64,000 nucleotides of DNA, taken from assembly GCA_002163005.1 (NCBI GenBank), contig MAAF01000010.1, forward strand, positions 1 through 64,000, given 5' to 3'. This document shows, in pieces, positions 45,548-54,440 of the stretch. The stretch is from Colwellia psychrerythraea (GTDB lineage: Bacteria; Pseudomonadota; Gammaproteobacteria; Enterobacterales; Alteromonadaceae). The notes under the pieces were generated by a model. It was not told the origin of the DNA and searched no databases. It worked only from the letters and a program-made list of their open reading frames with translations. The stretch's first letter is position 1, and each line of letters starts with the position of its first letter. A program made the position numbers and the translations under genes.

Positions 45548-46414
45548 GTGAAAATAACAAATGAAATTTTGGATGACTATTCAGCTCACTGTCACCAAAT
45601 GCTAATAGATGAATTTGGTAGTTATAACCAAAAAGAATACGATCCAATTTATCTTTACCAGAGATATAAATGTAGGGTCATCACTTCGAATAAAAGGGTT
45701 ACCTTTGAGTCACTAGAATTATTTATCCCAGATAAATACCGAGGAGCATATTTAGTCATTAAAAGTGACATAGAACGCGGAAACCCTTTGAAAAAATATC
45801 AGAGTAGGCAACTTAAAAACTTAGATTATGATGATGATATGCTTTCACACTGGGGAGTTCAGCACTTTCATCTTGGTGGGATTCTTGATGCTGATGGATA
45901 TATATCAAGGACTGGTGAATTGTTATTTGTTCATTTTACTCAGACAAAAGCTTATATATTGGGCATCTTTAGTCATGACTCATGGTGTGACTTAGATATT
46001 ATTGAGGTTATGCATAGTAATTGGCCCCAGGAGTTAGAAATGTATAAGTCTGATGTCATATCTCAAAGATTGACAAGTAAAGACCATAAAGTTCTTAGGA
46101 ATAAACATGCAAACACGAATGTAACGGTGAATGATGGCACTGAATATTTTGCGCCTGGTATGGGAGTTACAGCGAATGGTGCGCCAATTAACGCTGTGCT
46201 GAATTCAGATAGGCTGATATTTGTACTTAATAGTGCATTTGAGCTAATCGAGAAGAATATTTCATTAATACTGAATTCTGATCCAAGTAAAAGTAAATTG
46301 GAACAATTAACCATAGGTCTAGAGTCATTAATAAGTAGTGATTCCTTTGTTTTTAACATTAAAGAAACAGGCTTTAAATTTACTTTATCAAATGAAAATG
46401 AACATGAACATTGA
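45548..46414 (+). CDS. Hypothetical protein with HWGVQHFHLG motif
   Basis: A 288-residue protein starting at a GTG. The centre has SHWGVQHFHLGG, a motif of the WGIxHLHLG kind seen in some uncharacterised island proteins and reminiscent of a metal- or nucleotide-binding histidine cluster. The C-terminal 90 residues are helical. No membrane segment. I do not recognise a family with confidence. It follows the 75-residue gene closely and probably shares its transcript. Confidence 0.5.
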   Translation: MKITNEILDDYSAHCHQMLIDEFGSYNQKEYDPIYLYQRYKCRVITSNKRVTFESLELFIPDKYRGAYLVIKSDIERGNPLKKYQSRQLKNLDYDDDMLSHWGVQHFHLGGILDADGYISRTGELLFVHFTQTKAYILGIFSHDSWCDLDIIEVMHSNWPQELEMYKSDVISQRLTSKDHKVLRNKHANTNVTVNDGTEYFAPGMGVTANGAPINAVLNSDRLIFVLNSAFELIEKNISLILNSDPSKSKLEQLTIGLESLISSDSFVFNIKETGFKFTLSNENEHEH

Positions 46415-46495
46415 TTTGTTTGGTGTCATTGAAAAACATTTAAAATTAGATAATCACAGTAGCTCAAAAATAACTAATAAATCGCAGGAAATATC

Positions 46496-46840
46496 GTGAA
46501 AATCGCAGTTAAAATAATTTTACCCTTTGTATTTATATTCGTTGCTGGATTCGGTGTCGGTTCTTCAATAACATCACCTGAACATGCAATTATATATATT
46601 GACGAAAGCACCGAAACCTATCTATCTCCATCATGTGTTTCAAAAAGCAAAACTCAATTTATGGCCCAAATGACAATAAAAGATGTACGTAATTTAACTT
46701 TAAGCATAAATAAAGAATGCGTAAACCGAGGCGGGTTCGTTCAAAATGGTAGGTCCTTTAGCGGAAAGCTATTAGAATCATTAGGCTTTATCCCTAAATT
46801 AAAAGAACGTTGGAATAATGACGGTTCTTGGAATTGGTAA
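46496..46840 (+). CDS. Small secreted or membrane-anchored hypothetical protein
   Basis: A 114-residue protein starting at a GTG after CAGGAAAT. Residues 4-24 form a signal peptide or membrane anchor (VKIILPFVFIFVAGFGVG). The remaining 90 residues with two cysteines (PSCVS, KECVN) would lie in the periplasm. No family recognised. Confidence 0.5.
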   Translation: MKIAVKIILPFVFIFVAGFGVGSSITSPEHAIIYIDESTETYLSPSCVSKSKTQFMAQMTIKDVRNLTLSINKECVNRGGFVQNGRSFSGKLLESLGFIPKLKERWNNDGSWNW

Positions 46841-46890
46841 TAATATGTTTGAACTTAATCAATAAGCTAAAATAATACTTGGAGTTATTT

Positions 46891-47670
46891 ATGGATTGGA
46901 TACCGGCAGTTTCTTCTACATCAGTATTAGCAATTTTAATTTTTTTATCGAGACACTTAATTGTTGCTAGGCTGACTAACGCCGTGAAACATGAATATGA
47001 TAGTAAACTAGAACAGTTGAAGGCAGAGCTTTCAAAAAGAGAAAAAGAGATAGAAAGTTTACGTCAAGTAGGGCTAAATGGCTTGCAACAAAGGCAAGCA
47101 TCTATATTCAATAAACAGATCGAAGCTGTCGAATTACTATGGGCTGCCACCTGTAAATTACACTTAGGCAAACCCGTCTCTGAAATGATGCTAAGAGTAA
47201 AGACTGAAGAGGTTTCTAAATCCATTAGTTATGATGCTAACTTACAGAAATTTTTTAAGTACATTTCCATGCATGCTGATATGAAAAAAATGACGGAAAT
47301 TGACCCTAACCCTGCACGACCTTTCGTTAGCAAGCTTGCTTGGGCATATTATTCAGCTTATAGCTCAATTATTTGGCATTATGTACTGCAAGCCAACTTG
47401 TTTGAAAATGGTCTAGGCGATAACTTACTTGAAACTAAGAAATTGACAAAGCTGGTAAGCGTCGCTCTCCCTCATCAAGTTGAATATATTGAAAAATTTG
47501 GCGTAAGTGTTTTTGGACATCTACTAGAAGAACTGCAAAATAAAATACTTGAAGAAGTAGATTCAATGATCAGTGGTAAATACCTTGATACATCAGGACT
47601 TCAAAAAGCAGCAAAAATACAAGAGTTAGCACAAGAGCTTAGCGACAAAAATAAAGACCTAACAGGCTAA
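46891..47670 (+). CDS. Membrane-anchored coiled-coil protein
   Basis: A 259-residue protein. One N-terminal membrane helix (about 4-22), then a coiled coil (HEYDSKLEQLKAELSKREKE, about 35-65), then a helical domain to the end. I use the ATG at 46891 because TTGGAG lies seven bases before it; the frame extends 12 bases upstream to a TTG. The fold is like that of many accessory proteins in defence islands, but function is unknown. It lies just before the helicase-nuclease gene and could belong to that module. Confidence 0.5.
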   Translation: MDWIPAVSSTSVLAILIFLSRHLIVARLTNAVKHEYDSKLEQLKAELSKREKEIESLRQVGLNGLQQRQASIFNKQIEAVELLWAATCKLHLGKPVSEMMLRVKTEEVSKSISYDANLQKFFKYISMHADMKKMTEIDPNPARPFVSKLAWAYYSAYSSIIWHYVLQANLFENGLGDNLLETKKLTKLVSVALPHQVEYIEKFGVSVFGHLLEELQNKILEEVDSMISGKYLDTSGLQKAAKIQELAQELSDKNKDLTG

Positions 47671-47765
47671 ACTCCCTTGAGGTTATAGGGTGAATTTGCG
47701 GGTGATCCCCCGCACTATAAACTCCAGTTAATTAGACAAAGATTAAAAATAAAAAGAGATAGCTA

Positions 47766-50700
47766 ATGACCAAACATCGCAGTCGAGTAACCGCAGATGA
47801 GAAGCAGCAACTCCTAGAACTTGCTACAACCCATTATAAGAACCAAAAGTCGTCCAAAGAAATGTTAACGGCCATTATAGACGAAATGTATTCAGAGACT
47901 GACTCAAGAACACCTGAAGCAGTGTTAAAGCAATTACAAAACGTTAAAGTACTATACATTCCAGCGGGTAAACATTACCCAAGTTATTGTTCACCGTTTG
48001 AGCGAGCTAATAAAGTTAATCAACCCATTGTCACTAAAGCAGCTAACGAAACTAGTATACAAAGTGAAGGTGAAGTACAACTAGGTGATGCAACAGTAAT
48101 TGCAAAGGCAATCGATAGCGACTTGCAAACGCAATTAAACGATACCCGCGCTGAACTTTATAATTTGTATGACTCTTTATCTCAGGTACGTCCTAGTTTG
48201 ATCTTTTCAAACGATGGTACTGCCACAGGGAAAAGCTATAATGTTGTCGAATCATTTTTAAGACCAATACATCCTGATAATTTGATAGACGGTTTTACAA
48301 ATTTATTATTTACTTGCCCCCAGAAAAGCCAATTAGAACTCTCTCAGAACCATATTTCTGAGGCTCAGAAGAAGCGTGTGCCAATCAATTGTATCTTTGC
48401 ATTAGATGATATTGCAAACCTTGAGCTTAAGCATTGGTCAAGCAAGGAAGTACTGAGGAAGGCATTTGAACGATGGATTAACCAGCTACTTAACAATAAT
48501 TATTTCAAAACATTGGGTGTAAATTTAAAAGGCGCAATCAAGCGGGTTGATGCAGCCAAAAAACAATTAGTCTCAGCTATGTTTGATGATGCCCTTGATG
48601 TTCGTATTGTTGAAAATATAGTTTACTCTGCCGAACGTGGATTGAGGGAACAACTTACCAAAACAGCTCGCCAACTCTATAGCTATTATGTCGAAGACAA
48701 AGGTAGTATTAGCTCTCATAGAGCATTCTTTACCTCACAATATATATCGATTGATCCTATGCTGATATCAGCAGTTGAAATGGTTAATCATGTATTCCCT
48801 TTCGAATCGAGTAAATATTGCCCTACTATAATGTTGCTTACGGCTCGTAAGCTAAAAACTCAAGTAACAACATTAAAGCTTTCAGAACGCTCAAAAGACG
48901 GCCTTACTACTGAGCAGCATGCCATTGAAAACATTGTAGGGCATAAGTGTCACAGTGCAGAGGTTCGTCAAAATATAGATAGGTTAGGCTCTATTACTAA
49001 TAAGCCGATTGAAGAGCAACAAGAATACCTTTATGACGTCCGTTATTTAATCGACCAAGATGATTATTATCTGCAGAATGGGATTAAGTTTGACCTGATT
49101 ATTGATGAGGAACACGTCACATATCCTAGCTTTTTGAACCTCGGTAAACATGACATTTTACCTAGTAATGACAGTGTGAGCGATATTTTATCTATATTAT
49201 ATCGCATTAATATGTCGGCACTTAATCACCGTGATGGCTATAGTGAAAACTGGGGGGAATCTGCCTGCGAAATTATAGATGAGATTAAAGATCATTTTAC
49301 TAATAGATGTGAAATTTCCGAGCACTGTGATTTTGATAGTATGATAGATCTATTTGCTCATAAGCTTCATTCTCCGCATATAGCTAGGCAGGAAGTTGAA
49401 CAAATAATCAACATAACCCGCAATGTGTTTGCGATGACAAATAAATCATTTTATAACGAGCTAGAATTAAAAAAACTCAGAGTTTCTGGTGTTGGTGCAC
49501 CAGGTAGACATACAGGTATTAAAATTTATTTTCAAACTGATCAATATGATAAAAACCCATCTCTTTACGACTTATTCCAGCTTATTCTTTGTGTTTTTTA
49601 CGTGATTTCCAAAGCGACGCATTTGGATGATTACTTTAAAATGTTCGAACTCCAGATGGACTCTGAACAAAATAGACCAATGCGCTTGTTCTTTAATAGA
49701 ATAAGACAAAGCCGGGTTGATATAACTAACTTGTTCGAACGTGCAAACAATGAAGACCAGCCTATTGATCACTTCTTCTCCTATTTTCTTCCCAAGGTTG
49801 TGTTCTCACTTCAAAAGCTCGCCGAATTAGCCGCAAAACCATCACAAACTGATGATGATATATTTGTTACTTTCAAGATCGAGCTTGTTGAGTCATTACC
49901 AGAAGACAGCTTGATGAGATGTCTTGCGAATACAAAGAATAGAGCCATATTATTAAGTGCTACCAGCGGCATACGAGATGGATTTAATTCCAGTTTTAAC
50001 CCTGAATTATTTAAACGTTTCTCAACAGTAAATGGTGAGCAGCGTATACACTTTTATAAACGAATCGAAAACGATGTTGGCACATTTGATAAGCTAAGGG
50101 CTTTAAGAAGTAGTTGTCGTAATATCGAGTTTTATACACACGACGACACTTCTTTTCAATCTAAAAATGATGATGAATTAGCAAGCCAAGTACAATCTTT
50201 CAGCAATCACATTATACAGTCTGCCAATGTAGCTAGCCCGTATAAAATAAGCGTGCATCATAAGCGAGAAATAGATATCACAGTAAAGCATATGCTGTCC
50301 GCTGCCTTAAATCAAAAACATACCATGATTTTGTCCAACAGTGGAACACCCGCTAGGGCGATTAAAGAGTTTGCTATGGCACAAGCAGAATGCATATCAC
50401 AGCTAAGCCCTGAGAATTATAAAGGTACAGATTACGGTAGTATTTACAAGGTATTTGAATTCCAACCTTTCGAACAAGGGGCAAAGTTAAGAATAGTGTT
50501 ATTTGATGCAGAATTAAATAAAAAAGAAGATGTTGTGAAGCAATTATCTCTGACTGATGACAATACCAAAATTTGTTTTATATCATCATATACTTCAGCG
50601 GGTACCGGTATTAATGTTTATAAACGTTATATCAATGAAGCAATTAATGAAGATTTTGAAAGAATTTGCCTTGTTAATATGGGGTATTGGTCGTCTATCA

Positions 50701-51881
50701 AAACTAAAAATGACGGCTTTCATCACATTTTCAACGCCATTTATCTTTATCAAAAAATTACTAGCGGAAAGGAAAATATTTTATTTAAAGATGTAAACCT
50801 TAACTTCCTTGAAGGTAAAAATTTTAATGCACTGCTTAATGCACACAAGTTAGAACAAGCATTTACCTTAATGCAATCGCTAGGTAGAGTTGAACGATGC
50901 GATACAAACATTAATACACAAGTATTCTTGTCTGAAGAAATAATTCAACACATGACCTTGTTCTTTTCTTATTTAGAACGTGAAAGTCAGGACTTATTTA
51001 TCGGTTCATTGTCACTACTAAACCACAATTTTTATCAACTTACTAAGCAGTATGCCTACTCGAAATCATTTGAAACAACAGTTGATCGCGATCTGTTTAA
51101 AAAGGAAACTCTAGAAAGCTCTAAGACTGTGAAGGGATTTTTTAGTGAGTATGTGGTTCCACGCCTTAATGATGCTCGCAAAGGAGATTATACAGCTATT
51201 GCTTTAAATGAAGCTATTCGTGATATCTCATGTGTCGTTGACTTAGCAAGGTACATTAATAATATAAAATCATTACCTGAAATTAAAAATTCTATGATTG
51301 AACCGATAATTGACAAGTTTGATGTTAATAATATTAATACCAAATCTAATATTGTTATTTGTCGTACCGGTAAAGTGGGTGAATTAACCGATATATTTGA
51401 TGGTATTTCATTATATGAACCTTTTAGTTCCGTTGTACCTAACTTTGATAAGATTGAAGGTAATATCAACCCTAAATATAACTGTCAGGTGGTATTAAAG
51501 ACTATTTCAAAGTTGCGTAAGTCTGCAACATCTAATACTGCAATACCAAACCCTGAGCTCGTTCCTGTAATTAAAGGGAATGTCGGAGAGTATATTTTTC
51601 AGGCCATTATTGATAGTAACGATATTAAAGTTCTATCTACTGAAGAAGTTTTTGAGCTAGCAGGCAGTGTGGCCTATGAGTTATTTGATGTTTTCATTCT
51701 TGTGAATAAAGAGCTGATATGTATCGATGTAAAAAAATGGGCATCTTATCTTGATTCAAAAGAAAGGAGTCATGATTTACTGAGTAAATCGGAACGAAAA
51801 TGTGAGCAAATATCCAGTAATTTAAAAAAAACATGGTATTGCTCCAAGGTATGTTTATGTGAATATAGACTGGAACCATAA
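47766..51881 (+). CDS. Giant SF2-type helicase fused to a PD-(D/E)XK nuclease (frameshifted)
   Basis: A 1371-residue protein of no family I can name. Helicase motifs run in order: Walker A variant NDGTATGKSYNVV near 150, LIIDEEH (DExH) near 450, LLSATSG near 732, SYTSAGTGINV near 945, and QSLGRVER near 1045. The last about 110 residues look like a PD-(D/E)XK nuclease: GEYIFQAI, FDVFILV and ICIDVKKW. The frame ends early. Deleting one A from the run of eight at 51824-51831 would replace the tail with HGIAPRYVYVNIDW and continue to 52056, 1429 residues, touching the next start codon. The open form may thus be a mutant, a programmed frameshift or a sequence error. It is probably an anti-phage system with the following gene. 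Confidence 0.7.
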   Translation: MTKHRSRVTADEKQQLLELATTHYKNQKSSKEMLTAIIDEMYSETDSRTPEAVLKQLQNVKVLYIPAGKHYPSYCSPFERANKVNQPIVTKAANETSIQSEGEVQLGDATVIAKAIDSDLQTQLNDTRAELYNLYDSLSQVRPSLIFSNDGTATGKSYNVVESFLRPIHPDNLIDGFTNLLFTCPQKSQLELSQNHISEAQKKRVPINCIFALDDIANLELKHWSSKEVLRKAFERWINQLLNNNYFKTLGVNLKGAIKRVDAAKKQLVSAMFDDALDVRIVENIVYSAERGLREQLTKTARQLYSYYVEDKGSISSHRAFFTSQYISIDPMLISAVEMVNHVFPFESSKYCPTIMLLTARKLKTQVTTLKLSERSKDGLTTEQHAIENIVGHKCHSAEVRQNIDRLGSITNKPIEEQQEYLYDVRYLIDQDDYYLQNGIKFDLIIDEEHVTYPSFLNLGKHDILPSNDSVSDILSILYRINMSALNHRDGYSENWGESACEIIDEIKDHFTNRCEISEHCDFDSMIDLFAHKLHSPHIARQEVEQIINITRNVFAMTNKSFYNELELKKLRVSGVGAPGRHTGIKIYFQTDQYDKNPSLYDLFQLILCVFYVISKATHLDDYFKMFELQMDSEQNRPMRLFFNRIRQSRVDITNLFERANNEDQPIDHFFSYFLPKVVFSLQKLAELAAKPSQTDDDIFVTFKIELVESLPEDSLMRCLANTKNRAILLSATSGIRDGFNSSFNPELFKRFSTVNGEQRIHFYKRIENDVGTFDKLRALRSSCRNIEFYTHDDTSFQSKNDDELASQVQSFSNHIIQSANVASPYKISVHHKREIDITVKHMLSAALNQKHTMILSNSGTPARAIKEFAMAQAECISQLSPENYKGTDYGSIYKVFEFQPFEQGAKLRIVLFDAELNKKEDVVKQLSLTDDNTKICFISSYTSAGTGINVYKRYINEAINEDFERICLVNMGYWSSIKTKNDGFHHIFNAIYLYQKITSGKENILFKDVNLNFLEGKNFNALLNAHKLEQAFTLMQSLGRVERCDTNINTQVFLSEEIIQHMTLFFSYLERESQDLFIGSLSLLNHNFYQLTKQYAYSKSFETTVDRDLFKKETLESSKTVKGFFSEYVVPRLNDARKGDYTAIALNEAIRDISCVVDLARYINNIKSLPEIKNSMIEPIIDKFDVNNINTKSNIVICRTGKVGELTDIFDGISLYEPFSSVVPNFDKIEGNINPKYNCQVVLKTISKLRKSATSNTAIPNPELVPVIKGNVGEYIFQAIIDSNDIKVLSTEEVFELAGSVAYELFDVFILVNKELICIDVKKWASYLDSKERSHDLLSKSERKCEQISSNLKKTWYCSKVCLCEYRLEP

Positions 51882-52056
51882 CTCATTGAACTTATTAAGT
51901 GAGAATTCAGCTCACGAACCGGTACATTTCTTTAACTGTTTTGTGCGTGATCCTGTATATACAGAGAAGACTAAACACAATCGCAAGCAATACAATCCAG
52001 TTGACCGTTTTGCCATTAATGAGAACTTGATGAAGTTATTAGAAGGAAATAAATAA
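51832..52056 (+). pseudogene. Out-of-frame C-terminal tail of the helicase-nuclease
   Basis: This short frame continues the nuclease fold in the +1 frame relative to 47766-51881. Read from the poly-A run it gives HGIAPRYVYVNIDWNHNS and then a polar tail to a TAA whose last base is the first base of the next ATG. That one-base stop/start overlap is the usual sign of a coupled operon and supports the idea that this is the true end of the helicase-nuclease. A GTG at 51859 could start it as a separate 65-residue protein, but no ribosome-binding site precedes it. Confidence 0.6.
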
Positions 52057-54158
52057 TGGACGATTCAGTTGTCATTACTTCACCACGCTTAGTCAGTATT
52101 GACGATGAAGATACAAGGATGTTACCCGCGAGGACTGATATTGTTAAGGTTCAAGGCGATATCACTAGCTTAATAACAAAGCTTTGTAACTCCATTGATG
52201 GTAAAGCCCATATTAACTATGTTTTTAAGAGTGTTAAGCAAGACAAGTCAATATCAATGGAAGCGCTAGGAAAAATCTACCATAATGAAATAAAAGCATT
52301 CATAGCAGATCAACTCGATGTGCCAAAAAACACACCACTTGTTTATTCTTCAAAGTTAACTCGAAATAGCTATTTCGCTCTGTTTTTGAGTAATAAACCT
52401 ACTGATTTATCTCGAATACATGAAGATGCAGAGACCTGTAATATCAATGACTTTTGGTTAGCTAATCATCTTATTGATCTTCATATAAAAAGTTATTTAA
52501 TAAATAAGCCTACTATTTTTGGTAAGCACACCATTGGCCAGTTTAATAGCGAGATGCTTCTAGGGGCACAATCAACGAACTATGAAGCGAAGAGCGGACG
52601 TGGAACACCCGGTACCATTCATGATCTTCTCAAGATAAATGTTTGGTTGTCGCCAGAAATGGAATTTAACATAAACCTAATAAAACAAGTTTATTTTACG
52701 CCGCATAATGGCGAGCCAATTGGCAATAGTGTACTTAAAGATGAGTCACTTTTCTTTATAGGGCAAAAGGCGCAATCATCCTCGACAAGAAAATGGGATG
52801 CCAGAAAAAGCCAGCGAAATTTTATGGGGTTTGATGCACCAGCATCAACCACAAGAGAGCTCGCTAAGAACCCTATGGCACTATTCTCAAATAGTATTGC
52901 CTATTACATTACTTATCTTCAAAATTGTGTAATTGAAATTTTTTCTTCCTTAAGTGTTTCTTCCACCCCTATAATCTTTAGTGCAACTCACAGAATTGAT
53001 GTTCAAGATATTGATTGCCTTAGTTCATTGGCTAATATAACTGTTATAGATGCGCGTACACGACCGAATAAAGCTGAAGATACGGTAATATTACAGTTTC
53101 AAAAGGATAATTCTGCTGATTACGTTAGGGCAGGTGATATATCAAATGTTGGATCACTTGATAGGGAACGTGCATATATTGTAGTTAATGACAACGCTAA
53201 TGATGGAACGACGATCACAGATTCTACAGGCAAAGTTTATAATAGCTTTATTAGTGCGGTGATTGCTTCAAAAAAAATCCCTACAACCAAGTTTGATTTT
53301 TATACAGATTTAAAATTATATAATTTTGAATCTAATAACAAAATTATTTCACAGGGGGTTGATGGTGCTAGTAAACTTAAATCAGCACAAACCATAGAGC
53401 GACTTCACAACGAACTAATAATTAAAAAGGTATGTTTTCAAGGGAAGTCTTTTAGCCTAGAAACTGATGTTTGTAGTAATTACAGCTTAATTTCAATTCG
53501 CAGGAATTCCGATTATGTCACTTTTGCTTCCGTTACTTGCGTAACTATCAAAGACAACACCGTTACAATTAATAATCAGAAAATATACTCGTCAAAGAAT
53601 TTTATAGATAAGATTGAGTTTAATAATAGGTATGAATCTCTTAAGTATTTATTGCCCAATGCACCATCAGATGTTCTATCTGACTTATATAATGATTCAT
53701 TCATTATCATTGATAAAGAAAGTAAAGAATCACTAGTGAGCTATCACAGCACTCGTGTACCGAACGTAATAGGTAATGCAAATTTCGATAATATTAATTT
53801 ATGGCATTCAAGAAAAGAAGGAGAGGCAACACCTTTTACTCAAAGTGCGTTACCTGAGAAATGTGTACTGCCTTATTATGCAAGCAGATCTAAAGACTTT
53901 AATAGTATCTTTATTTCTGATCACGGGACATATGTAGATTACTTTATAACCCCTCATCAACCAGTAAACTCTACAGTAAATAAGCGTAACCTAACCAAAC
54001 GTATATTGGTGGTTGATCTAAAAGGGCAACATCGGCCAGTTTTAAAAACTAAAGTGGCTCTATTATATTTTGATTCTCATTGCTCAAAATTTATTAAAAA
54101 TAAAGCCGTAGCATATAAAACGTTATTGCAAAAGGTCTCAGAGGCTCCCTTCTTGTAG
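52056..54158 (+). CDS. Unknown 700-residue partner of the helicase-nuclease
   Basis: A 700-residue protein with no recognised domain, no membrane segment and no obvious nuclease motif. The first half contains GRGTPGTIHDLLKINVWLSP; the second is rich in beta-type sequence with stretches such as AYIVVNDNANDGTTI and KRILVVDLKGQ. Its ATG overlaps the stop of the rejoined helicase-nuclease by one base, so the two should form one system. A PIWI/RNase H-like fold, as in pPIWI-RE loci that also pair with a helicase and a nuclease, is one hypothesis to test; I see no direct proof. Last gene of the island. Confidence 0.65.
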   Translation: MDDSVVITSPRLVSIDDEDTRMLPARTDIVKVQGDITSLITKLCNSIDGKAHINYVFKSVKQDKSISMEALGKIYHNEIKAFIADQLDVPKNTPLVYSSKLTRNSYFALFLSNKPTDLSRIHEDAETCNINDFWLANHLIDLHIKSYLINKPTIFGKHTIGQFNSEMLLGAQSTNYEAKSGRGTPGTIHDLLKINVWLSPEMEFNINLIKQVYFTPHNGEPIGNSVLKDESLFFIGQKAQSSSTRKWDARKSQRNFMGFDAPASTTRELAKNPMALFSNSIAYYITYLQNCVIEIFSSLSVSSTPIIFSATHRIDVQDIDCLSSLANITVIDARTRPNKAEDTVILQFQKDNSADYVRAGDISNVGSLDRERAYIVVNDNANDGTTITDSTGKVYNSFISAVIASKKIPTTKFDFYTDLKLYNFESNNKIISQGVDGASKLKSAQTIERLHNELIIKKVCFQGKSFSLETDVCSNYSLISIRRNSDYVTFASVTCVTIKDNTVTINNQKIYSSKNFIDKIEFNNRYESLKYLLPNAPSDVLSDLYNDSFIIIDKESKESLVSYHSTRVPNVIGNANFDNINLWHSRKEGEATPFTQSALPEKCVLPYYASRSKDFNSIFISDHGTYVDYFITPHQPVNSTVNKRNLTKRILVVDLKGQHRPVLKTKVALLYFDSHCSKFIKNKAVAYKTLLQKVSEAPFL

Positions 54159-54330
54159 CTAAGTTTACATGTTTAAAACTGAATATACATTTCCATTTGG
54201 ATAGTTAAAGAGGGAAGTTTATTTCAAATTCAATCGGAATTAGTTTACAATTGGCCTCATTAGATGTGCTTAATTAAGTGTGTTTACATTGGCTAAATAA
54301 ATTGGATGGTAAATGATGTTTTTTAGAATG

Positions 54331-54358
54331 TTAACATTAACAGAAGCTCTTATATGAT
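54331..54358 (+). promoter_or_regulatory. Candidate outward promoter at the island right end
   Basis: TTAACA (54331-54336), 16 bases, TATGAT (54353-54358). It points out of the island into the tmk remnant and holB. The essential holB lost its mltG-side transcription when the island inserted, so a promoter here would restore it. Confidence 0.5.
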
Positions 54359-54421
54359 GCAGGTTTCTGAGCCGTATGAACATGTTTCTCACTCACTCAC
54401 TCACGCGTTTACATTAAAAAG

Positions 54422-54440
54422 TAACCGAAATTATGGCGCT
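54422..54440. repeat. Right attachment site (attR)
   Basis: The arm CCGAAATTAT (54425-54434) precedes the core GGCGCT (54435-54440), after which the tmk coding sequence resumes as GGAAAATCATCG. Four tandem TCAC units (54389-54404) lie just inside. GTTTAC words occur at 54163, 54243, 54282 and 54407, with a GTTAAC variant at 54330. Confidence 0.7.

Larger units (their letters stand above)
26611..54440. mobile_element. 27.8-kb defence-type genomic island inserted in tmk
   Basis: Both borders carry GGCGCT (26611-26616 and 54435-54440), and removing the DNA between restores a 639-base tmk frame. The left end has a replacement tmk, then a four-gene recombination operon containing three tyrosine-recombinase-fold proteins. 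The rest is cargo: an Abi_C protein, a RecD-like helicase, Shedu, a TIR protein and a giant helicase-nuclease system. No conjugation, phage structural or plasmid replication genes were seen. I recall the Vibrio Gamma-Mobile-Trio islands (recombinase proteins GmtY and GmtZ plus GmtX, often near a VPA1267-type protein) as the closest known class. Membership is inferred, not tested. Confidence 0.9.

Noticed and set aside
26611-54440. The island as a prophage or conjugative element.
   Set aside because: No capsid, tail, terminase, portal, relaxase or type IV secretion genes were recognised.
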